NCBI RefSeq assembly: GCF_002872255.1 | Contig: NZ_NIPR01000064.1 | Location: forward strand, 1 to 64,000 | DNA length: 64,000 bases | DNA from: Companilactobacillus nuruki | GTDB lineage: Bacteria > Bacillota > Bacilli > Lactobacillales > Lactobacillaceae | Direction: 5' to 3' | Part shown: positions 59,356 to 64,000 of the stretch, piece by piece | Numbering within the stretch: the first letter of the stretch is position 1 | How the letters are laid out: the number at the start of each line of letters is the position of its first letter | The notes under the pieces: model-generated | What the model was told of the DNA's origin: nothing | What the model saw: only the letters and a program-made list of their open reading frames with translations | The model's database searches: none | Position numbers and translations under genes: made by a program

Positions 59356-59573
59356 AAAATAATCAAAAAAAATTTAACGAAGTTTATCAAGACTTATTAC
59401 GTAAAGTTATCATGTTTGGTGTGCTATCAATGCTCTTGATTGCCAGTGCACGAATTACTGGCTGGGTAATTATGGAATATGCTGGGTTTGCTAGTGCCAT
59501 TTATACAATTTTTTTAATCGGAATGATGGTTTATGTTTTGATTATTAAAAATAAAGACTCTAGGGGAAAATAG
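59352..59573 (+). CDS. Small membrane protein, 73 aa, function unknown
   Basis: Its ATG overlaps the stop of the CPBP protease gene (ATGA), so the two are translationally coupled. Basic N terminus, two hydrophobic helices (about 17-35 and 42-63) and a charged tail (KNKDSRGK). No known family recognised. The coupling suggests it works with the protease. Confidence 0.75.
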   Translation: MKNNQKKFNEVYQDLLRKVIMFGVLSMLLIASARITGWVIMEYAGFASAIYTIFLIGMMVYVLIIKNKDSRGK

Positions 59574-59668
59574 ATACTTATTTCTATGCTAAATGTACTT
59601 GAAAAACTATTTGTTAACTATTAAAAACTGAATGCCCTTATGTGAAATACAATAAAATCAGTAAAAAT

Positions 59669-59714
59669 AAAAAAGCCTTCAAATTGGTTGAAAATGCCAA
59701 CTTGAAGGCTTTTA
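59669..59714 (+). terminator. Terminator after the CPBP operon
   Basis: AAAAGCCTTCAA (59671-59682) pairs with TTGAAGGCTTTT (59702-59713), with a second TTGG/CCAA stem inside, then a T-rich run. It is A-rich on the 5' side, so possibly bidirectional. Confidence 0.9.
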
Positions 59715-59824
59715 TTTTGTGAATATCATTCGTATGAGGGTTCATCACTTACTTACAAAAAGTCAGTAATACAGTAGTTTCAAGGTTTAAAAGTGCCATA
59801 ATATGCTAATGGTTCAACTTTTTA

Positions 59825-59859
59825 AATTAAAAGCAAAATTGTCTTTGCTAATTTTAATT
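59825..59859 (-). terminator. Probable terminator downstream of the 41-codon gene
   Basis: AATTAAAA and GCAAA (59825-59837) pair with TTTGC and TTTTAATT (59844-59859) with a three-base bulge. It is the first stable hairpin downstream of the 41-aa gene on the minus strand. The U tract is imperfect. Confidence 0.4.
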
Positions 59860-59907
59860 GACTAACGATTTTTTTAATACAAAAGATATAATATATAATG
59901 TTCTATT

Positions 59908-60000
59908 TAGTTTTCAGATTTCAGCCTAAGATCTTCTAATCTTCGCTTATATCGTAATATCCAAAAAAAGATATCCAATAATATCAGGTTCTGTCTCAAC
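59908..60000 (-). pseudogene. Possible remnant of a membrane-protein C terminus
   Basis: On the minus strand one frame reads IFFWILRYKRRLEDLRLKSEN and stops at 59908-59910: a hydrophobic end, a basic cluster and a short helix, as at the end of a membrane protein. Another frame just upstream reads VETEPDIIGYLFLD. No start or ribosome-binding site precedes either. A frameshifted remnant is one explanation; chance is another. Confidence 0.25.
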
Positions 60001-60016
60001 TAATGGTAAATATTTT

Positions 60017-60142
60017 TCATTTATTTTGAAGTTTATTCACAGCTTCTGAAATTGTCTTACCGTTTGCTGAAACACTAGGATTCTTCTTGTCCAAAACGGT
60101 AAACAATTGTGAATCCGTATTTAATTGTACACGATATTTCAT
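60017..60142 (-). CDS. 41-aa small protein with strong expression signals, HicB-like strand pattern
   Basis: ATG 60140-60142 is preceded by a perfect AGGAGGT 7 nt upstream and by a TTGACA-17-TAAAAT promoter. The product begins MKYRVQLNTDSQLFTVLD and ends SVSANGKTISEAVNKLQNK. The pattern of a short beta-hairpin followed by GKTISEAV and a helix resembles the N-terminal half of small HicB-type proteins, but it lacks the DNA-binding part and no HicA toxin gene is beside it. It may be a complete microprotein or a truncated gene. Confidence 0.65.
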   Translation of the reverse strand: MKYRVQLNTDSQLFTVLDKKNPSVSANGKTISEAVNKLQNK

Positions 60143-60175
60143 ATGCTTACCTCCTTTTAGTTCAATATTTCATAC

Positions 60176-60204
60176 ATTTTATATGCTTAGATTATTATTG
60201 TCAA
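60176..60204 (-). promoter_or_regulatory. Promoter of the 41-aa gene
   Basis: Minus strand: perfect TTGACA (60199-60204), 17-bp spacer, TAAAAT (60176-60181). An 11-bp palindrome, CACAAATTGTG (60212-60222), lies 7 bp upstream of the -35 and could be an operator. Confidence 0.75.
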
Positions 60205-60228
60205 TTAATTACACAAATTGTGATCTGA

Positions 60229-60396
60229 CTATATATTCAAGTGGTTTACTTCCTTAATTTCTTGTCTCCTAGGCATATTATTTTTTCCCGCTAGAGAAGA
60301 CTTCTGATTTCTTTTTTAGATATTCACCAATTATCTTAGTTCTAGCTCGGATTGATTACAGAATTTTTCACTAGAAAAAACTTCTTCACAAGTATC
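60229..60396 (-). pseudogene. Possible decayed coding stretch
   Basis: One minus-strand frame over 56 codons reads like protein (EEVFSSEKFCNQSELELR, then KRNQKSSLAGKNNMPRRQ) but has two internal stops before a final TAG at 60229-60231. There is no ribosome-binding site or start. Composition is more protein-like than in the other frames, so a small remnant is possible; the evidence is weak. The rest of 60143-60481 shows no gene. Confidence 0.25.
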
Positions 60397-60481
60397 TTAT
60401 GAATTATTTACTAAAATAACAATTCATAAAAACATAAAAAACTGAATCAATTTGATGATCATTAAAATGCTCTATTTTAGA

Positions 60482-62434
60482 TTAATTAATATTGTTTTGA
60501 ATAAACGAATTAATAACTTTAATTGTCTCATTGGAATCACTGCACTTACTGATTGAGTTATAAAACCTAGTATCACTTTGTAAATCAGCCAGAAAATTAA
60601 ACAATGTTTGAATTTTAGGATATTCTTTCTCATTTATTGCTAGTAAAAACACTAATTGAATCTTATTGTCATTATCGTCCCAAACTATTTGCCTTTTTAA
60701 TTGTAAAAATGCTACATTTGACACTTTTGCAGCAAATTTAATAGGATGCGGTATAGCAATTCCGCCCCCAATGGCAGTTGAATACATTTTTTCCCGCTTA
60801 AACATTTTGGCTCTAAAGTCACTTCTAACAACATCTTGTTCTTCCAATTTATCACATAGGAAATCTAATACCTGCTGACGTGTTTGTAAATCACTATTTA
60901 TAAATACTAATTCTGGTTTAAATAGACTGTACAGGATTTGTTGGTTATTAGATGTTGAAGTTATGAAGCCATACAATTCCTTACTGTCGTTAGCGAAATT
61001 AGATAAGTCTACTTCAACGACGGGAACTTTACTATTTAATATAGGAACAGTTGAGATCAAGAAATCAACTTCCTTAGGATAAAGAGAGCTGCAATACTCT
61101 GCATATGAATAAACTCTTATTATATTCAAATAATTACTAAATCTATTCTCTAGTTTTGCCCTTAACAGATTGGCTGTGGCCGTTCCCGATCCACAAATGA
61201 TTGCTACGTTGCGCTTCTTCCACTTATTGCTGTACTTTCTCTCCATAGATGCACCAATATGTAAAGTTATAAATGATAATTCGTCATTAGAAAAATGAAA
61301 TTTTAACTGGCATTCCAAGATTTTTATTGATGTGATTGTCATTTCATAAGCTAAAGGAAAGGTAGAAGGTATAACGTCTAATAAAGGATTTTTTCTAGAA
61401 CTATCTAAAGATTTTATCTTAATAGCAGCTTTTATATGTTCTGTCAGACTTTTTATTAAAAGGTCATCATTTAAAAGATTGAATGTATAATTATTACGTA
61501 TTTTATCTAAGAAAAACAACACGCTTTTCCTTATCAATTCTTCTTGTGGCTCATTGGAATTATTAACTATTTGAGGATTATTTAAACCTATGTGATATTT
61601 TACATATTCCCTTTCAGGTAAGATTATCTCATTACCAATATTCAACTCTAATCTATCAAACATTTTATCGAATTTATCTTGAAAACCATGAGATACCTGC
61701 AAATTACTATTAAACTCTTTTAAAATATACCCAGCTTTAATTCTAGATAAGGATAAGATTACGTGAATAACAATATTTTTACGATTATAGTCAGGAATTT
61801 CTTTCATTTCCTTATCTATAAAGGCATTTATTACTTTACTATTAGTATCCAAATCAATATTATTAAACAACCTACGTTCATTGGTAGTAAATCCTAAAAC
61901 ATATTCTTTATAATTCTTATTCTCCAATTGATTTATAAAGCAATAACGTTTATTCTCCTCCTTCCCCACCAAAGATAATCCATTATTTTTATGAACTATA
62001 CGTAGATTATATTTATTAGCAATTTCTTTTATATCAATAATATCCTTATTCAAAGTATTAATACTGATATATAAACTATCCAAAATATTATCAATGGAAA
62101 TCAGTTTTTGCTTGGTCAATAATTCGTTCAGAATATATTTAATTCTACTACCCGAATTATCTACATTTGTTTTCTTATCTAATCTGTTCAAATCACATTT
62201 TAATTTATCTAATTGTTGGTTATCTTTAATCGCTAAATAATATCCTTTTCCTCGGCAATTCATTATTTCTAATTTATAGTCACTAATATCAGAATTCAGC
62301 TTCTTTATATCACTACGAATAGTTCTAGTACTAACATTTAATCGTTTTGATAAAATATTACTTGGTACCTCAACCGTTGCCAAAATTATTATCATTAATA
62401 TCTGTTTTAATCTTGGATAAGATAGTTTCAGCAT
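60482..62434 (-). CDS. PRD-domain transcriptional regulator with PTS EIIB- and EIIA-like domains (MtlR/BglG/LicR type)
   Basis: A 650-aa regulator. Two N-terminal helix-turn-helix domains (ILATVEVPSNILSKRLNVSTRTI is the first), two PTS regulation domains (roughly 170-390), an EIIB-like domain with P-loop cysteine (IICGSGTATANLLRAKLE), and a C-terminal EIIA-like domain with phospho-histidine around residue 563 (GGGIAIPHPIKF). Such proteins activate sugar PTS operons, with activity set by PTS phosphorylation. I start it at ATG 62432-62434, 6 nt after AGGAGG. It lies downstream of the alpha-mannosidase gene, its likely target. Confidence 0.93.
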   Translation of the reverse strand: MLKLSYPRLKQILMIIILATVEVPSNILSKRLNVSTRTIRSDIKKLNSDISDYKLEIMNCRGKGYYLAIKDNQQLDKLKCDLNRLDKKTNVDNSGSRIKYILNELLTKQKLISIDNILDSLYISINTLNKDIIDIKEIANKYNLRIVHKNNGLSLVGKEENKRYCFINQLENKNYKEYVLGFTTNERRLFNNIDLDTNSKVINAFIDKEMKEIPDYNRKNIVIHVILSLSRIKAGYILKEFNSNLQVSHGFQDKFDKMFDRLELNIGNEIILPEREYVKYHIGLNNPQIVNNSNEPQEELIRKSVLFFLDKIRNNYTFNLLNDDLLIKSLTEHIKAAIKIKSLDSSRKNPLLDVIPSTFPLAYEMTITSIKILECQLKFHFSNDELSFITLHIGASMERKYSNKWKKRNVAIICGSGTATANLLRAKLENRFSNYLNIIRVYSYAEYCSSLYPKEVDFLISTVPILNSKVPVVEVDLSNFANDSKELYGFITSTSNNQQILYSLFKPELVFINSDLQTRQQVLDFLCDKLEEQDVVRSDFRAKMFKREKMYSTAIGGGIAIPHPIKFAAKVSNVAFLQLKRQIVWDDNDNKIQLVFLLAINEKEYPKIQTLFNFLADLQSDTRFYNSISKCSDSNETIKVINSFIQNNIN

Positions 62435-62450
62435 TCTTAACCTCCTTATA

Positions 62451-62479
62451 TATATAAAGACCAATCTAATCGATGAAAA
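62451..62479 (-). promoter_or_regulatory. Promoter of the PRD regulator gene
   Basis: Minus strand: TTTTCA (62474-62479), 17-bp spacer, TATATA (62451-62456), placed between the mannosidase terminator and the regulator's ribosome-binding site. The -10 is very close to the AGGAGG, so the leader would be only about 12 nt before the start codon. Confidence 0.5.
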
Positions 62480-62489
62480 TTCGCACAGA

Positions 62490-62533
62490 AATAAAATAAC
62501 CAGTCTTCAATATAAATTTGAAGATTGGTTATT
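62490..62533 (-). terminator. Terminator after the alpha-mannosidase gene
   Basis: Minus strand: a 16-bp stem (62518-62533 with 62495-62510) with one G-T-type mismatch, followed by TTATTT. It separates the mannosidase from the PRD regulator. Confidence 0.85.
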
Positions 62534-62552
62534 CTTTATTCAAATACCGAAA

Positions 62553-64000
62553 TTAATATTCAAAATAAATGGTCTTAATTTTAGCATGTGTAATGTCATT
62601 CAATTTGATAGTATTATCAGCAAATTGAATTTTTTTGATAGTATCTTCCTTCAAATTAACTAATTCAACTCTAGTAGGCTTCTTATTAAATATAACTTGA
62701 TCGTCAGTTGTTTTGCACCCATAACCGTTATAAAATCGTGCAATATAACCGCTGCGATGGTTAGCTTTCTTCAAAGTACTTAAAATCAAATTACCATTTG
62801 TACGCAAAATACTTCCACTTTCATTTAAGGTACGATCAATTGAATCCATAGTGAATATCAAACGCCCATTTAAGAAATCTGCATATTCATAATATTGTTC
62901 TGGTGTGTCATAATCTTTGGCCTTAGACGCTACATCGCTATCATCAAAGTTCTTATCAGTAATTGATAATCCTAATTCAAAATTCAATTCAGTTTGTAAT
63001 TCAGCATGAGGTGTCGCAATAACCTTTTCACCTGAAGCTCTACCTGGACGATAAAGTAAATCGGTTTTACCCATCATTCCATATGTTCGAAATAAAGTAA
63101 ATCTGATGATTGAATAATCTTTTCCAATAATTTCATATTCACGAACACCCTTTGGAAATACGGAGACAGTATTTTCACTATTTGATAAAGCCACAAAAGA
63201 CTGACAAGTTTCAATCGAAATTGGTTTCTCATTCCAATTATTTTTATTCCCCATCCAAGATTTCATTTCCTTCTCACGATAAACCGGTCTCTTTATTGTT
63301 CCAAATTGTTGATCCGCATACGAAACCTTAGAACTAATACTTGTAGAAAAATCTATACACAATCTATGATCTAAGGGTCCACGATTATCTATTTTGACAT
63401 TGAATTTAATTACTGGAGAATCCCTTTCAAGTTTAACTTCAACTGATACTGGCATCTTTACATTGCAATTCTTTTCGGCCCTACCTTTTAAGTTTTTTGG
63501 CACTAAAAAATCATAGTTAATCTTTGCCAAGGAAACCAAATCAGATTTAGTTACGGAAATAGTATTTGCCTGATCTGTTGAATAAACAATTAAATCCTTT
63601 TTGGCAGGCGAATAATTAAAGGAATCCCCATCATCGCCATTCTCCTCAAGAACAGCTTGGTTTTCATAAACTTTTCCCGAAGCTTTATCTGTTATTGTCA
63701 AAGAACCATTTTTTTGAATGACAATCTTAAAATTATTATTTTCTAAAGTCCTTTCATTAATTGCCTTGATTGTCTTATTTTTCTTTAAATTTTCATTAAT
63801 ATACAATTGCTTGTACCCCATTGCTGGTACATCTTTTACAAAAACATAGGCGTCTACTTTATAAATCTTTTCAGGTTTATAAATTTTCTCTCCTGGGTTC
63901 AATTGAATTGTTTGGTCACTTATATATTCAGTTTGGTCTTTGCATGATTCAATTGAAAATTCAACAAATTGATCATTTTCATCAACAATTTCAAAATCTT
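62553..64000 (-). CDS. GH38-type alpha-mannosidase, C-terminal portion (cut by right edge)
   Basis: The open frame continues to the window edge (482 codons visible), so the real start is outside. The visible part is the all-beta C-terminal region of glycoside hydrolase family 38. It includes DHRLCIDFSTSISSKVSYADQQFG, then FVALSNSENTVSVFPKGVREYE and RFTLFRTYGMMGKTDLLYRPGR. The catalytic Asp and zinc site, in the N-terminal half, cannot be seen. Together with the PRD/PTS-type regulator it suggests an MngB-like enzyme for phosphorylated mannosides taken up by a PTS. Confidence 0.88.
   Translation of the reverse strand, partial: DFEIVDENDQFVEFSIESCKDQTEYISDQTIQLNPGEKIYKPEKIYKVDAYVFVKDVPAMGYKQLYINENLKKNKTIKAINERTLENNNFKIVIQKNGSLTITDKASGKVYENQAVLEENGDDGDSFNYSPAKKDLIVYSTDQANTISVTKSDLVSLAKINYDFLVPKNLKGRAEKNCNVKMPVSVEVKLERDSPVIKFNVKIDNRGPLDHRLCIDFSTSISSKVSYADQQFGTIKRPVYREKEMKSWMGNKNNWNEKPISIETCQSFVALSNSENTVSVFPKGVREYEIIGKDYSIIRFTLFRTYGMMGKTDLLYRPGRASGEKVIATPHAELQTELNFELGLSITDKNFDDSDVASKAKDYDTPEQYYEYADFLNGRLIFTMDSIDRTLNESGSILRTNGNLILSTLKKANHRSGYIARFYNGYGCKTTDDQVIFNKKPTRVELVNLKEDTIKKIQFADNTIKLNDITHAKIKTIYFEY

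Noticed and set aside
59575-59668. Short plus-strand frame after the 73-aa membrane gene (ATG around 59587)
   Set aside because: Only 12 codons and no ribosome-binding site; it lies just before the operon terminator.

Overview
The window is chromosomal DNA of a low-GC Gram-positive bacterium, most likely a member of the Lactobacillaceae (lactobacillus type). This rests on the dcw cluster order, MinCD plus DivIVA without MinE, T-box leaders in front of aminoacyl-tRNA synthetase genes, a ThiT ECF-type thiamine transporter behind a TPP riboswitch, small lactobacillus/Firmicutes families (DUF4044, DUF2969, EpuA, DUF1146), strong AGGAGG ribosome-binding sites and frequent TTG/GTG starts. The genus is an inference; no 16S gene or other diagnostic marker is present.

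Layout. Positions 1-16.7 kb, minus strand: the division and cell-wall (dcw) cluster runs mraZ-rsmH-ftsL-pbp-mraY-murD-murG-divIB, then ftsA-ftsZ-sepF-yggT-ylmH-divIVA, then T-box-ileS and a cold-shock-like gene. The mraZ promoter carries three 10-bp-spaced GTGG boxes, the expected MraZ operator. A 38-codon DUF4044 gene diverges from it. 17.0-21.7 kb, minus: TPP-riboswitch-thiT and the shape/site-selection genes mreB-mreC-mreD-minC-minD. 21.8-30.9 kb, minus: radC, folC, T-box-valS, thiI with its cysteine desulfurase, and ezrA.

30.9-34.9 kb, mostly plus: rpsD behind a long structured leader, a 56-aa membrane protein and a DUF1054 gene (both minus), rarA with a small membrane protein, and a universal stress protein. 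35.0-40.9 kb, minus: an Rgg/PlcR-like regulator, a stand-alone GcvH-like lipoyl-domain protein, rodA, DUF2969, yidD, epuA, mbl, murA and DUF1146. 41.0-47.5 kb, minus: the complete F1Fo ATP synthase operon atpBEFHAGDC. 47.6-51.8 kb, minus: upp, sua5-type threonylcarbamoyl-AMP synthase, prmC, prfA and tdk. 51.9-53.2 kb, plus: a MurT-type Mur ligase without its usual GatD partner. 53.4-58.6 kb, minus: TMEM175-type channel, serine hydrolase and a heterodimeric ABC exporter. 58.7-59.6 kb, plus: CPBP protease and a small membrane protein.

59.6-64.0 kb is the least conserved part: a 900-bp gap holding a well-signalled 41-codon gene and probable gene remnants, then a PRD/PTS-domain regulator and the C-terminal part of a GH38 alpha-mannosidase that continues past the right edge. 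This looks like the end of an alpha-mannoside or mannosylglycerate-type utilisation locus.

Functionally most of the window is one theme: lipid II synthesis (mraY, murA, murD, murG, murT), the divisome (ftsL/Q/A/Z, sepF, divIVA, ezrA), the elongasome (mreB/C/D, mbl, rodA) and its energy supply (ATP synthase). RNA-level control is dense: two T-boxes, one TPP riboswitch, one probable S4 leader and many intrinsic terminators. I see no CRISPR array, insertion sequence, tRNA or rRNA gene, and no convincing wholly new multi-gene system; the most open questions are the small genes, the orphan murT and the right-hand accessory end.
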